This document shows positions 1 through 8,717 of a stretch of DNA of 64,000 bases, piece after piece. The stretch is from Geothrix limicola (GTDB lineage Bacteria; Acidobacteriota; Holophagae; Holophagales; Holophagaceae). Each line of letters opens with the position of its first letter. The first letter of the stretch is position 1. The position numbers and the translations under genes were made by a program. The stretch is taken from the NCBI RefSeq assembly GCF_030268085.1, contig NZ_BSDE01000001.1, forward strand, positions 1,267,990 through 1,331,989, given 5' to 3'. The notes under the pieces are model-generated. The model saw nothing but the letters and a program-made list of their open reading frames with translations, ran no database searches and had not been told where the DNA came from.

Positions 1-246
1 GTGGCTTCAGCCGAGGACCTGGACGCGCTCATGACCCTCGGATACGGACACCCCATCGGCCCCCTGGAACTCTCCGACCGGGTGGGATTGGACCTCCGGT
101 TGCGGATCGCCGAAGGATTGGCTGCCTCTGGGGAAACCCGGTTCACACCCCCCTCGAACTTGAAGACCCTCGTTGCCGAGGGCGCTTCAGGCCGTAAGGC
201 CCGTCGGGGTTTCTACCACTGGGATTCGGAAGGAAACCGGGCATGA
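1..246 (+). CDS. 3-hydroxyacyl-CoA dehydrogenase, C-terminal fragment (cut by window edge)
   Basis: Only the last 81 residues lie in the window; the reading frame is open to base 1, so the true start is outside. The sequence GYGHPIGPLELSDRVGLD followed by KARRGFYHW matches the C-terminal substrate/dimerisation domain of 3-hydroxyacyl-CoA (3-hydroxybutyryl-CoA type) dehydrogenases, which oxidise 3-hydroxyacyl-CoA with NAD+ in beta-oxidation or butyrate-type metabolism. The NAD-binding Rossmann domain is not visible. The stop codon overlaps the start of the next small gene (ATGA), which suggests translational coupling. Confidence 0.8.
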   Translation: MASAEDLDALMTLGYGHPIGPLELSDRVGLDLRLRIAEGLAASGETRFTPPSNLKTLVAEGASGRKARRGFYHWDSEGNRA

Positions 247-395
247 CCACCACGATCCTCATCCTCGGCGCCCTGGCAACACTCTTCGTGATCTATGTCG
301 CATATCAGATCGGCAAGGTGTTATTGCGGGTCTTCGTCGGTCTGGCCGCACTGGCTCTGCTAAGCTGGGGGCTCTGGAAATTCTTTCATTCCTGA
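243..395 (+). CDS. Small single-pass or hairpin membrane protein, 50 aa
   Basis: A 50-residue frame starts with ATG inside the ATGA overlap with the upstream dehydrogenase gene. Nearly the whole product is hydrophobic: one segment at about residues 4-20 and a second at about 27-47, separated by QIGKVLLR, so one or two membrane passes are possible. It ends WKFFHS. I do not recognise a family. The evidence for a real gene is the coupled start, the membrane-like composition and the lack of another gene in this space. Confidence 0.5.
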   Translation: MTTTILILGALATLFVIYVAYQIGKVLLRVFVGLAALALLSWGLWKFFHS

Positions 396-420
396 ATCCA
401 AGCCTTACCGAGGAGCAAGC

Positions 421-621
421 ATGGCCGCCATTTCCTGCACCCATTGCGGCGCCGATCTGACCGCCCCCCAGAGCGTGCGCATTGCCGAGTACCAGTTCGG
501 TCGTCTCGAAAAAATTGATGAAGATCCCGGGTTCAAATACCACTTCGAACAGCCGGACAACTTCACCATCCTCTGCAACAGCTGCAAGCGCCTCGTCCGC
601 ACGCTGCCCATCGCGAAATAG
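421..621 (+). CDS. Small zinc-ribbon-like protein, 66 aa
   Basis: The product has two CxxC knuckles, CTHCG near residue 6 and CNSCK near residue 52, about 45 residues apart. That is the usual arrangement of a zinc ribbon that binds one Zn2+. The middle is acidic and aromatic (FGRLEKIDEDPGFKYHF). GAGGAGC about 5 bases upstream of the ATG is a good ribosome site. A strong hairpin terminator follows 20 bases after the stop. No function is assigned; such ribbons occur in nucleic-acid-binding or protein-binding proteins. Confidence 0.6.
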   Translation: MAAISCTHCGADLTAPQSVRIAEYQFGRLEKIDEDPGFKYHFEQPDNFTILCNSCKRLVRTLPIAK

Positions 622-642
622 GTTTCTTCTTTTATCGGTCTA

Positions 643-676
643 ATGAGAAACGGCCCCGTTCGGGGCCGTTTCTCAT
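643..676. terminator. Strong bidirectional hairpin terminator
   Basis: A perfect 15-bp stem (ATGAGAAACGGCCCC and its complement) encloses a GTTC loop. It lies between the zinc-ribbon gene (+) and the end of pilQ (-), so it can stop transcription from both sides. U-rich tracts are short, but the stem is GC-rich at the loop end and A/T-rich at the base, as usual for intrinsic terminators. Confidence 0.75.
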
Positions 677-692
677 GGTTGGGAGGCACCGA

Positions 693-2732
693 CTACTGGC
701 GCAGCACCCTCGGCGTGATGAAGATCAGCAATTCCTTGTTCTGTTCGGCGCGCGTGTTATTGCGGAAGAGGAACCCGATCACCGGGATCTTCGACAGGAA
801 GGGAACGCTGGTGCTGCCCGTGGTGGAATTGGTGACATAGACGCCACCCAGCACAGCCGTGCCGCCGTCCCGCACCAGTACCTGGGTCTCGATGGACTTG
901 CGGGTGATGGTCGGTGTTCCGTTGACCTGGCGGGTGAAGTCGGCCTCGGCCTTCTCCACTTTCAGGTCCATGATGATCGTGCCTTCGCTCGTGATCTGGG
1001 GCGTGACATCCAGCTGCAGGTTCGCATCGATGAAGGCGACCGTGATGGCGCCTCCCGAGGCACCGCCCTGTTGAGTCGGGTAGGGGATCTTCTCGCCGCT
1101 CAGGATGGTCGCCTTCTTGTTGTTCTGGGTGACCACCTTGGGGGACGACACGATCTTGAGGGTGCCGTTCTGTTCCATGGCCTGAAGGACGGCGTTGATG
1201 CTGAAGCGGTTGCTGAGGAAGGACAGCCACAACTCGCCCGCGGGGGCCGCAATGGAGGTGGAACCATCCTTGCCGGGCGACCAAGCGATCGCGCCAAGCT
1301 GGCCCGATACGGGACGCTCTAAGCCCGTGGTGCCGTTCCAGAAGGGGGAGGTGCTGCCGACCCAGGGTGTGGACCCCGAACCCGTACCACCGCCTCCGGT
1401 GATCGCGACATCCCCTTTGTTGGACTGGGGCCACTTGACACCGAATTCGCGCTGCCAGTTCTTGTTGGCCTCGACCACGCGCGCCTCGATCTGCACCTGC
1501 TGGATCTGGACGTCCAGGGTCTGGATCAGGTCGTCGATGATGGAGATGTTGCGGGGCAGATCGGTGATGATCAACGTGTTGGTGCGCTCATCCAGGATGG
1601 CGCTGCCACGCTTGGTGAGCATGTCCTTGAGGATCTTCTGGACATCGGCGACCTTCGCGTAGGAGAGCGGCTTCGTGATGGTCTGAAGCTCACCGGCGAG
1701 GGCTTTGATCTCGTCGAGCTTCTTGCGCTCCTCTTCTTCCTTCTGCAGCTTGTCGATCTTGGCAACGCGCAGTACGCCGTTTTGGATCTCCTTGCCCAGG
1801 CCGGCATTCTTCAGCACCACGTCCAGGACCTGGTCCCAGGGTGTGTCCGTGAACCGGAATCCGAAGGTGCCTGTGACATCGGGATCCATGACCAGATTCA
1901 ACTTGCCGGTATCGGCGAGGATCTGCAGGAACTCACGGATATCCGTATTCGACAGGGCGATGGTGATCTTGGAACCCGTGTACTTGGTGCGCCCCTCACC
2001 CAGGGTGCGGGTAGCCCCGTAGGGCGCGGGTTGCGCGTGAGGCTTCTCGGCTTCGGGGGCCTGCGCCGCTTCAGGGGCGACAGCCGTCAGGGCTGTGGGG
2101 AGGGCAATCTGGGGAAGGGACTGGAAAGCCCCGCCCATGGCGGGAAGCGGGCTCAGGTTGGCGATGGTCTTGGGAGCGGCTGCTGGGGGCGGAACAGACA
2201 CAGCGACAACGGGCGCCGCGGAGGCCATTTCGACCGCCAGGGGTTGGACGGCCTGGGGGCGCATGGTCGCATCGATGCGAGCCGAGACGCGGCCCTCTCC
2301 CGGAGAAAGCAGGAGCTGGACACCATCAAGCGTGGATCCAACCAGAACCTGGGTTCCAGGCACGACTTCCAGCACCAGGCGCGTCACGGGCTTCGGTCCC
2401 GTCACGAACTGGGCCAGCCGGGCCTTCTGGATCAATGGGTGAGCCAGTTGCGCCAGATCCTTGCGCGTAACCGCTGTACCTCGGTCCACTCCGGGCAGGT
2501 CCAACACCACACGATGGGGATTGGAGAGGACCTGTACGCCAGGCTGGGCCTCCATCCCCGGAACGCGGAGGAACACCTTGGCCCCGGTTCCATTGGATTC
2601 AAGGGAGGTCGATAGAAGGGTGGCTTTGTGCGAGGCCGCTTCAATGGCAGGCGACGCCAGGAGGGATCCCGTGTGGATCCCCGCCAGGACCACGCCCCCT
2701 GCGACCAGCAAGGAACTCAGGCGAGCATTCAT
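693..2732 (-). CDS. pilQ: Type IV pilus secretin PilQ
   Basis: Outer-membrane secretin through which the type IV pilus leaves the cell. The 679-residue product has an N-terminal signal sequence (hydrophobic to about residue 27) and an AMIN-like peptidoglycan-binding domain at roughly 45-140. A Pro/Ala-rich linker follows, then an STN/N0 domain at about 255-310 (ITIALSNTDIREFLQILAD), an N1 domain, and the C-terminal secretin barrel containing IVSSPKVVTQNN and VPFLSKIPVIGFLFRN. It is the last gene of pilMNOPQ, and its start overlaps the pilP stop by 4 bases (ATGA). It ends at the bidirectional hairpin. Confidence 0.95.
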   Translation of the reverse strand: MNARLSSLLVAGGVVLAGIHTGSLLASPAIEAASHKATLLSTSLESNGTGAKVFLRVPGMEAQPGVQVLSNPHRVVLDLPGVDRGTAVTRKDLAQLAHPLIQKARLAQFVTGPKPVTRLVLEVVPGTQVLVGSTLDGVQLLLSPGEGRVSARIDATMRPQAVQPLAVEMASAAPVVAVSVPPPAAAPKTIANLSPLPAMGGAFQSLPQIALPTALTAVAPEAAQAPEAEKPHAQPAPYGATRTLGEGRTKYTGSKITIALSNTDIREFLQILADTGKLNLVMDPDVTGTFGFRFTDTPWDQVLDVVLKNAGLGKEIQNGVLRVAKIDKLQKEEEERKKLDEIKALAGELQTITKPLSYAKVADVQKILKDMLTKRGSAILDERTNTLIITDLPRNISIIDDLIQTLDVQIQQVQIEARVVEANKNWQREFGVKWPQSNKGDVAITGGGGTGSGSTPWVGSTSPFWNGTTGLERPVSGQLGAIAWSPGKDGSTSIAAPAGELWLSFLSNRFSINAVLQAMEQNGTLKIVSSPKVVTQNNKKATILSGEKIPYPTQQGGASGGAITVAFIDANLQLDVTPQITSEGTIIMDLKVEKAEADFTRQVNGTPTITRKSIETQVLVRDGGTAVLGGVYVTNSTTGSTSVPFLSKIPVIGFLFRNNTRAEQNKELLIFITPRVLRQ

Positions 2733-3181
2733 CGTTTACCCTCCTCACGCTTAAACGTCTTCGTGATGGTTCGGAATGTGGAACGGTTGGTGGTATTCAA
2801 CTCCCACTGGTGGAAAACCACGGTCTTATCAGTGATGGCGGTGATTTCACCATCCTTGAACCGGTGACCAACGGGCAGCCAGCGAACATTTCCTCGGCTA
2901 TCGGAGACGATGGCGAAATTCTTGCCATCTTTTCGGATCATGCCCTTAACGGCGATGTCATCCAGCAGGTCCAGGGCATCCGAAGCCCGTTCGTCCCTTG
3001 GAGCGGAGAAGGGGTCCCGCTGGATGGTGGGTTTGTAGGGCGTGGCCTTGATGATGGCCACATCTTCAGCCGGTGCGGCCGTTGGTGCAGGCTGCGCCGG
3101 TTTTTCCGGCGCCTGTGCCAGCAGGGCCGTCCCGAGAAGCAGAGTGAATGGAAGGGTTCGTCGGATCATGAAGGACCTCAA
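2729..3181 (-). CDS. pilP: Type IV pilus inner-membrane lipoprotein-like PilP
   Basis: PilP links the PilMNO inner-membrane platform to the PilQ secretin. The 150-residue product begins with a hydrophobic leader (RRTLPFTLLLGTALLAQA) but has no lipobox cysteine, unlike the classic PilP lipoprotein. A Pro/Ala linker follows, then the DPF segment (IQRDPFSAP) and a small beta domain (VKGMIRKDGKNFAIV, WLPVGHRF) typical of PilP. The first ATG overlaps the pilO stop; the ATG four codons later (MIRRTL) is an alternative start. Assignment rests on motif plus gene order. Confidence 0.85.
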   Translation of the reverse strand: MRSFMIRRTLPFTLLLGTALLAQAPEKPAQPAPTAAPAEDVAIIKATPYKPTIQRDPFSAPRDERASDALDLLDDIAVKGMIRKDGKNFAIVSDSRGNVRWLPVGHRFKDGEITAITDKTVVFHQWELNTTNRSTFRTITKTFKREEGKR

Positions 3182-3786
3182 TCCTCTTTGGCGCCCGCCT
3201 TGGGGGCGGCGGCGGCCGGCTTCTTCGCGGGTTCAGCCGGAGGAGGCTCGGGATTGTAGACGAAAGCGCTGATGATGCACTTGGCCGCGGCCGGATAGGT
3301 GCTGCGGGGGTCTATTTTTTGAGTAAATTCGATGTTCGAGATGTTGATGATCTTGTCATATCCGGAAATGAGCGAAGCGAACTGGCCGAAGGAATGGAAT
3401 CCCACCCGGAATTCAAATTCCACGGGTTTTTCCGTGTAGTAGGTGTCCTTCCGTTCGGGTTTGAGCGAGAAAGAAACCTGGTCGATGCCCGCATCGTCGG
3501 CGATCTTCTTGATCCGGTAGGGGATTTCGCCGTAGTCCGTATCCGAAGGCATGATCTTGATCAGCTCTTCGATCCGCTTGTCCTGCTTGGCCACCTCTTC
3601 CCGGAGCTTTTCGTAACTCGCCTTCAGGAGCTTGCCCTTGTCCACGTCCGCCTGAAGCGTCTTCACTTCAGCATTGACGGATTCCAGGTCGGCCCGCTTG
3701 CCTCCCAGAAGGAAGTAAACCAGCCCGGCGAGGATAATGCCGGCCAATGCGCCCACACCGATCTGTTTCTGAAGTTGGGGATTCAT
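3178..3786 (-). CDS. pilO: Type IV pilus assembly protein PilO
   Basis: Inner-membrane alignment-complex protein that pairs with PilN. The 202-residue product has a short cytoplasmic N-terminus (MNPQLQKQ), one membrane helix at about 13-30, a charged coiled coil at about 35-80 and a ferredoxin-like periplasmic domain containing IMPSDTDYGEIPYRIKKIA and the FHSFGQFASLISG motif seen in PilO. The tail is rich in Pro/Ala/Lys. It overlaps pilP by 4 bases and lies 8 bases after pilN. Confidence 0.9.
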   Translation of the reverse strand: MNPQLQKQIGVGALAGIILAGLVYFLLGGKRADLESVNAEVKTLQADVDKGKLLKASYEKLREEVAKQDKRIEELIKIMPSDTDYGEIPYRIKKIADDAGIDQVSFSLKPERKDTYYTEKPVEFEFRVGFHSFGQFASLISGYDKIINISNIEFTQKIDPRSTYPAAAKCIISAFVYNPEPPPAEPAKKPAAAAPKAGAKED

Positions 3787-3794
3787 GGCCGGCC

Positions 3795-4394
3795 TCAGAC
3801 AGCGTTCTGGAGTTCGAAGGAGATGGTGAATTCAAAAGCGCCGGACGTGCCTCGCTTGGCACCCGGATAGTTGATCTTCTTGAACCAACGGGTGCGGGAC
3901 TGAAGGTTCCCGTAGAAAGCATTGATGGATTCGAAGTTCCGTCCTTCACCCTCAATGGTGATGGTCATGCCTTTCTGGGTGACTTTCTTGAACCACACGT
4001 CGTCTGGCAGGCTGTTGGCCAGTTCCTCCATGAAGTGCACCGGCAGGGACTGCTGGCGCTTCAAGGTCGTCATGACCTCTTCCTTCTTCTGGAGGGCATC
4101 CTTCTTTTCGCGGAATTTCTTCTCAAGGGCGATGTAGGGTTCGTACTGCTTCTTGTCCCGTTCCAGGTCGGCCTTCCGATGTTCAGCCTTGGTGAATTCA
4201 TTGTTCAGCCAAAGGTAGTAGACCCCTCCAAGCGCGGCGAACACGAGGCCCACGACGACGCCGGCGATGGGAAGGCTGGAGCGGCTGCCGCCCTCTCCGG
4301 TGTAGACCTGGACCGGCTCGGCCGAAGCCTTCTCGCCGCCCTTCTTGGCACCGGCCTGGGCAAGTGCGTCACCGAGCAGGTTGATCTTGATCAT
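3795..4394 (-). CDS. pilN: Type IV pilus assembly protein PilN
   Basis: The product starts MIKINLL, the short cytoplasmic motif by which PilN docks into PilM. A membrane helix follows at about residues 43-66, later in the chain than usual because a Gly/Ser/Lys-rich stretch is inserted after the docking motif. The rest is a coiled coil and a periplasmic ferredoxin-like domain that partners PilO. At 199 residues it is normal length. Its start overlaps the pilM stop by 4 bases. Confidence 0.9.
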   Translation of the reverse strand: MIKINLLGDALAQAGAKKGGEKASAEPVQVYTGEGGSRSSLPIAGVVVGLVFAALGGVYYLWLNNEFTKAEHRKADLERDKKQYEPYIALEKKFREKKDALQKKEEVMTTLKRQQSLPVHFMEELANSLPDDVWFKKVTQKGMTITIEGEGRNFESINAFYGNLQSRTRWFKKINYPGAKRGTSGAFEFTISFELQNAV

Positions 4395-5473
4395 CGGTCC
4401 CCCACTTGGCGCAAGGCCAGCCCGACGACGACGGCGGCGCCGCCGCCGATCTCGCGGACCGTCACGGGATCTTCGGTGCGGCCATCGACTTCGATGAGCT
4501 GGAAGGGATTGAAACGATCCACGGACACACGGAGGCGGTCACTCAGCACATCCATCAGGCCATGGATCATCGAGCCCCCACCGCAAACCAGCACCCGGTC
4601 CAGGCGGTCCACCTTGAAGCTGCTCTTGAAGAAATCCAGAGTCCTGGCCAACTCATCGGCGAAGGCATCTGAAACAGCGTTGATGGAAGGCTGGATTTCT
4701 TCAGGTTCACGGCCTTCGGCGGCCTGATTGCGCTTCAAGGCTTCCGCCGATTCGCGGCTCAGACCCCAATCTTCCATGAGCTTTTCAGAATATCGGCCGC
4801 TTCCCCAGGCCATGTCGCGCCAGAACACGGACTTGCCGCCCACCATCATGGTCAGGTTCGTGAAGGTCGCGCCCATGTTCACCAGCGCGACCACCTCATC
4901 GCGCCCGCCACCCATGGTGTTGACCTCGTAGGCGTTCTGGACTGCAAACACGTCCACATCCACGATCTTGGGGCTGCAGCCGGCCTGGGCCACGCAGCTG
5001 ACGTAGGCCTCCAGCTTGTCCTTGCGGCAGGCCACGAGGACCACATCCATGTTTCCTTCGCCAGCACGCTCCTCAATGAGGTAGTAGTCCAGCGCATAGG
5101 AGTCCAAGCCCTGTCCTGCCGGGAAGAAGCTTTCGGCCTCCCAGCGCACCGACTCCGCTAATTCGGCCTGGCTCATCAGGGGAAATGTCACTTTTTTGAC
5201 CATCACCTGCTGACCTGACAACGAGATGGCCACTTCTTTGGCTTTGATTTTCTGTTCTGCCAGGACCTGGCGGATAGCCGACGCCACAGCGTTGCTATCC
5301 ATGATGTCCCCGTCGACGATGGCGTCGGCCGGGAGGGATACCTGCCCCAACTTCTGAAGGCGGTAGCGGATGTTGCTACCTTTTCCCATCTGCTGAAGTT
5401 CGCAGACTTTTACAGAGCTTGAGCCGATATCCAAGCCGACAAGACTTTTGGTTTTGCTTCCGAAAAGACCCAC
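4391..5473 (-). CDS. pilM: Type IV pilus actin-like ATPase-fold protein PilM
   Basis: Cytoplasmic actin-fold protein of the pilus alignment complex. The 360-residue product has the phosphate-1 motif LVGLDIGSSSVKVCEL at residues 11-26, an internal VVLVACRKDKLEAY segment, and the phosphate-2/adenosine region around VCGGGSMIHGL. The start is GTG with GAGG 6 bases upstream. It is first in pilMNOPQ, and a plausible promoter lies 35-60 bases upstream. Only this assembly subset is present; pilB/C/T/A are not in the window. Confidence 0.92.
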   Translation of the reverse strand: MGLFGSKTKSLVGLDIGSSSVKVCELQQMGKGSNIRYRLQKLGQVSLPADAIVDGDIMDSNAVASAIRQVLAEQKIKAKEVAISLSGQQVMVKKVTFPLMSQAELAESVRWEAESFFPAGQGLDSYALDYYLIEERAGEGNMDVVLVACRKDKLEAYVSCVAQAGCSPKIVDVDVFAVQNAYEVNTMGGGRDEVVALVNMGATFTNLTMMVGGKSVFWRDMAWGSGRYSEKLMEDWGLSRESAEALKRNQAAEGREPEEIQPSINAVSDAFADELARTLDFFKSSFKVDRLDRVLVCGGGSMIHGLMDVLSDRLRVSVDRFNPFQLIEVDGRTEDPVTVREIGGGAAVVVGLALRQVGDR

Positions 5474-5507
5474 CGGATGCCTCGCTTGGAGAATTTAGGT
5501 AAGAGAA

Positions 5508-5535
5508 AGGTTACCGCCGGAATGGATTAGGTCAA
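5508..5535 (-). promoter_or_regulatory. Candidate sigma-70 promoter for pilMNOPQ
   Basis: Reading the minus strand, TTGACC and TAACCT are separated by 16 bases and sit about 35 bases upstream of the pilM GTG and its GAGG ribosome site. The match to TTGACA/TATAAT is moderate. The location in the 85-base gap between the phosphatase stop and pilM is what supports it. Confidence 0.35.
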
Positions 5536-5558
5536 GGTTAACTGCGCTTGCGTTAGAT

Positions 5559-6320
5559 TTATTCCGATTCCCAATCAACCAGAACGGCGGTGATATTATC
5601 CTCCCCACCATGCTCTCTGGCTTTGGAAATCAATGATTCGACTGCATGTTGGATATCGTCTGATTGCGTAACGATATCCCAGATCTGTTTGTCGCCGATC
5701 ATTCCTGACAGGCCATCGGAGCAAAGCAAGAGTCGCTCCGATTTAGAAAGTTCTAGCGCCTGAATCTCAACATCCAGGTCCCCGCCATTGCCAAGGGCCT
5801 GGGTGATGACATTCCGGAAGGGGTGAACCCGCGCCTCGGAAGGCGTCAAAATCCCATTCGCCACCTGCTCCGCCACCCAGCTGTGATCTCGGGTCACCTG
5901 GCGGATGCCATCGGGGCTGAGAATGTAGGCCCGGCTGTCGCCCACATGCGCCAGCGTGAGGTTCCGACCGTGGAAGAGGCCGGCCACGACGGTAGAGCCC
6001 ATGGTTTCGCGTTCCGGATTACGCCGGATATCTTCCGCGATGGCCTGATCCGAAAGCAGCACCGCCACCTTCAACCGATTTCCGTCATAGGAGATGGAAG
6101 GATCGTACTCCACGGGCCAGGTGCGATCCTTTTCCAGGGTCTCGCCCACGAAACGGGCGATGGTGTCGACCACGATCTGGCTAGCCACTTCGCCGGCCGC
6201 ATGGCCACCGAGGCCGTCCGCGACCACGAACAAGCCCAGCTCGGCATCCGCGAGGTAGCTGTCCTCATTTTGTTTCCGGACGCAACCCACATCGGTCATG
6301 CCCGCGGCTCGGATCCCCAT
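5559..6320 (-). CDS. PP2C-family serine/threonine phosphatase (Stp1/PrpC type)
   Basis: Predicted Mn/Mg-dependent protein phosphatase that reverses Ser/Thr phosphorylation in the cytoplasm. All PP2C motifs are visible in order: RKQNEDSY, VVADGLGGHAAGE, LAHVGDSRAYIL, LLCSDGLSGM and GGEDNITAVLV, with the expected metal-binding aspartates. I chose the ATG at 6320 (MGIRAAGMTD, 253 aa) because it has AAAGGG 6 bases upstream and starts 2 bases after the preceding stop; a longer start at 6350 would overlap the upstream gene. No cognate kinase is adjacent. Confidence 0.9.
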   Translation of the reverse strand: MGIRAAGMTDVGCVRKQNEDSYLADAELGLFVVADGLGGHAAGEVASQIVVDTIARFVGETLEKDRTWPVEYDPSISYDGNRLKVAVLLSDQAIAEDIRRNPERETMGSTVVAGLFHGRNLTLAHVGDSRAYILSPDGIRQVTRDHSWVAEQVANGILTPSEARVHPFRNVITQALGNGGDLDVEIQALELSKSERLLLCSDGLSGMIGDKQIWDIVTQSDDIQHAVESLISKAREHGGEDNITAVLVDWESE

Positions 6321-6322
6321 GA

Positions 6323-7126
6323 TCAACCCTTTCCCGTCAATCGGCCCCACAGGTCCTTCAGTTGATCCAGGAGCCCTGCCGGCGCAGCGGAAGGCTTTCC
6401 CTTCGGTCCAAGTGCTGCCCGGCTCTTCGGTCCAGAGGCGTGCTTGGGTGAGTTGACGCGAAGCTTGGGATGGTTGGGAGCGATCTCCCGGGCCGTCTGA
6501 AGATGCCGCTGGGCCCGGGCCGCCATGCCGAGCGTCGTGAAATGCGTCGCCAGCTTGATGTGGCTTTCCACGTCGCGCGGAGCCAGCCGCACGGCCGACT
6601 CCAGCGCCTTCACCACTGCGCGGAGATCCCCGCCTTCCTTCTCCAGGATGGCGGCCAGCAGCGCGTGGTAGGAGGCCTTTTCTTCATCCAGTCGGATCGC
6701 GTAGTGGATGAGCGCGCGGGCCTGGTCGGTGTTGCCTTCCTCGAAGGCGGCCTTGGCCATCGCCGCCCAGTCCTCTGGCGTGCGTTCCTGCGGGGATTCG
6801 ATGTCTCGGTCGGCCATACCGGGTTGGGGCTTCGGCATCTGCTGCTGCAGGGACAACCGCTTGGCCGGATCCTTCAGCACGCTGAACGCCTCGGCCAGCT
6901 CACGGAATTTGGATTCGGCCTCGACCTTTTCCGCCCCCGTGAACCGGTCCGGATGCCAGCGCTTGGCCAACCGGTGGTACGCGGCCTTGATGTCCTCGGG
7001 CGAGGCATCCGGCGGAATTTCCAGCACATTGAATGGGTTCATGACATTCCAGGAAGCGCCCTCGACCGGCACATCGAACGGGATGGAAGGACAGGGCTTG
7101 AGCAGAGGATGGTAGCCTATTTCCAT
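6323..7126 (-). CDS. J-domain protein with TPR-like C-terminal region
   Basis: Probable Hsp70 co-chaperone-like protein. A J domain begins at MNPFNVLEIPPDASPEDI, with the essential HPD tripeptide (RWHPDRF) about 20 residues later. The C-terminal half holds alpha-helical repeats resembling TPRs (GNTDQARALIHYAIRLDEE, DVESHIKLATHFTTLGMA). The start is uncertain: ATG at 7126, 7156 and 7042 are in frame, and the last would begin right at the J domain. It is two bases upstream of the PP2C gene, so the two are probably co-transcribed. Confidence 0.8.
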   Translation of the reverse strand: MEIGYHPLLKPCPSIPFDVPVEGASWNVMNPFNVLEIPPDASPEDIKAAYHRLAKRWHPDRFTGAEKVEAESKFRELAEAFSVLKDPAKRLSLQQQMPKPQPGMADRDIESPQERTPEDWAAMAKAAFEEGNTDQARALIHYAIRLDEEKASYHALLAAILEKEGGDLRAVVKALESAVRLAPRDVESHIKLATHFTTLGMAARAQRHLQTAREIAPNHPKLRVNSPKHASGPKSRAALGPKGKPSAAPAGLLDQLKDLWGRLTGKG

Positions 7127-7252
7127 CCTGAGTGCAGGCCCTGTGCTTCCGAACAACGCTGATTCCGTTCTGAAGGCACTCCGGGAGACCGAGACCGAGA
7201 CTGGAAGAAATCGCGGCGGAATGTCACAGTAGAGGGCTCTGGAGGCGCAGGC

Positions 7253-8707
7253 ATGGCGGTTGGCACGGCGGTGGGGTGGCGGGAGGGCCTGGATGCAGGC
7301 GACCTGTCCTCCGAAGCCCTCGTCCGAAGTGCTTTCGACCGCATCAAGCGTCTGGATGGCCAGCTTTGCGCGATCCTGGCCACCGACGAGGACCAGAGCC
7401 TTCGCCTCGCCAGGAAGGCCGACGCGCGGCTGCGAGCCGGAGAACGCTCCCCCGTGCTCGGCCTGCCCATCGTCATCAAGGACAACCTGAACTGGACCGG
7501 TCTCCCGGTCTCCTGCGGATCCAGGATCCAGGAGGGCTATCGCGCCCCCTACAACGCCACCGTGGTGGAGCGCCTGATCGCAGCAGGGGCGGTGCCCCTG
7601 GCCAAGGCCAACATGGATGAGTTCGCCATGGGCTCCAGCGGCGAATACAGCGCCTTCAAGCCCACGCGGAACCCATGGGACACGTCCCTCGTGCCCGGCG
7701 GCAGCAGCAGCGGCTCCGTGGTCGCGGTATCCGCGGGCTACGCCCCGTTCTCGCTTGGCAGCGACACGGGCGGGTCGGTCCGCCTTCCGGCGGGCTTCTG
7801 CGGCGTGACCGCCCTGCGCCCCACCTATGGCGCTCTCAGCCGGTACGGCTTGACCGCCATGGCCTCCAGTCTCGACCAGGTGGGACCCATCGCCACCACC
7901 GCGGCGGACATCGCCCTGGCCTTGCAGGTCATGGCCGGCCGGGACCCCATGGATAGCACCTCCACCGACCTGCCTCGTCAGGATGGTCTGGTTCCCCTGC
8001 GCCCCCGGAACCTCAAAGGGTTGCGCATCGGCCTGCCCACCGAGTACTTCGCAGATGGACTTGAATCCGGTTCAAGAAGCCTTCTCGAAGCGGCCCTTCA
8101 GGTCTTTGCGGATCAGGGCGCCGAGATCCGGAATGTCAGTCTCCCCCATACTCGCTACGCCATCGATACCTACTACCTGCTTTGCACCAGCGAGGTTTCC
8201 AGCAACCTCAGCCGTTTCGACGGAGTCCGTTACGGCCATCGCGCCGGGGCACCCAGCCTGCCCGACATGATCGCCGAGACGCGTGACCAGGGACTGGGGC
8301 CCGAGGTCAAACGCCGGATCCTGCTCGGGACCTTCTGCCTCTCCAAGGGCTACTACGACGCCTTCTACCAGAAGGCCATGAAGGCGCGAACCCTCATCGC
8401 CAGGGATTTTGAACGGGCCTTCGAATCCGTAGACATCCTTGCCACGCCCGTGAGTCCGGGCCCCGCCTTCCCCTTCGGCGCCAAGACGAACGACCCGCTG
8501 GCCATGTACCTGGCGGACGTCTTCACGGTCACGGCACCTCTGGCGGGCCTGCCCTGCCTTTCCATGCCGGCCGGTCTGTGCGGAGGCCTTCCCGTCGGCA
8601 TCCAACTCATCGGACCGGCCTTTTCGGATGTCATGCTGCTGGAGACGGCCCACGCCTTCCAGTCGCTCACCTCTCACCACCTCGAAACTCCACCTCTTTC
8701 CGCATAG
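7253..8707 (+). CDS. gatA: Amidase-family GatA, aspartyl/glutamyl-tRNA amidotransferase subunit A
   Basis: Releases ammonia from glutamine to convert mischarged Glu-tRNA(Gln)/Asp-tRNA(Asn) within GatCAB. The 484-residue product carries the amidase triad: Lys76 (PIVIKDN), Ser151 (PGGSSSGS) and Ser175 (SDTGGSVRLPA). The ANMDEFAMGSS segment is diagnostic of GatA rather than generic amidases. GGAGG lies 7 bases before the ATG. gatC and gatB are not next to it; the following gene is sucB, 10 bases downstream. Confidence 0.92.
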   Translation: MAVGTAVGWREGLDAGDLSSEALVRSAFDRIKRLDGQLCAILATDEDQSLRLARKADARLRAGERSPVLGLPIVIKDNLNWTGLPVSCGSRIQEGYRAPYNATVVERLIAAGAVPLAKANMDEFAMGSSGEYSAFKPTRNPWDTSLVPGGSSSGSVVAVSAGYAPFSLGSDTGGSVRLPAGFCGVTALRPTYGALSRYGLTAMASSLDQVGPIATTAADIALALQVMAGRDPMDSTSTDLPRQDGLVPLRPRNLKGLRIGLPTEYFADGLESGSRSLLEAALQVFADQGAEIRNVSLPHTRYAIDTYYLLCTSEVSSNLSRFDGVRYGHRAGAPSLPDMIAETRDQGLGPEVKRRILLGTFCLSKGYYDAFYQKAMKARTLIARDFERAFESVDILATPVSPGPAFPFGAKTNDPLAMYLADVFTVTAPLAGLPCLSMPAGLCGGLPVGIQLIGPAFSDVMLLETAHAFQSLTSHHLETPPLSA

Positions 8708-8717
8708 GAGCGAAATC

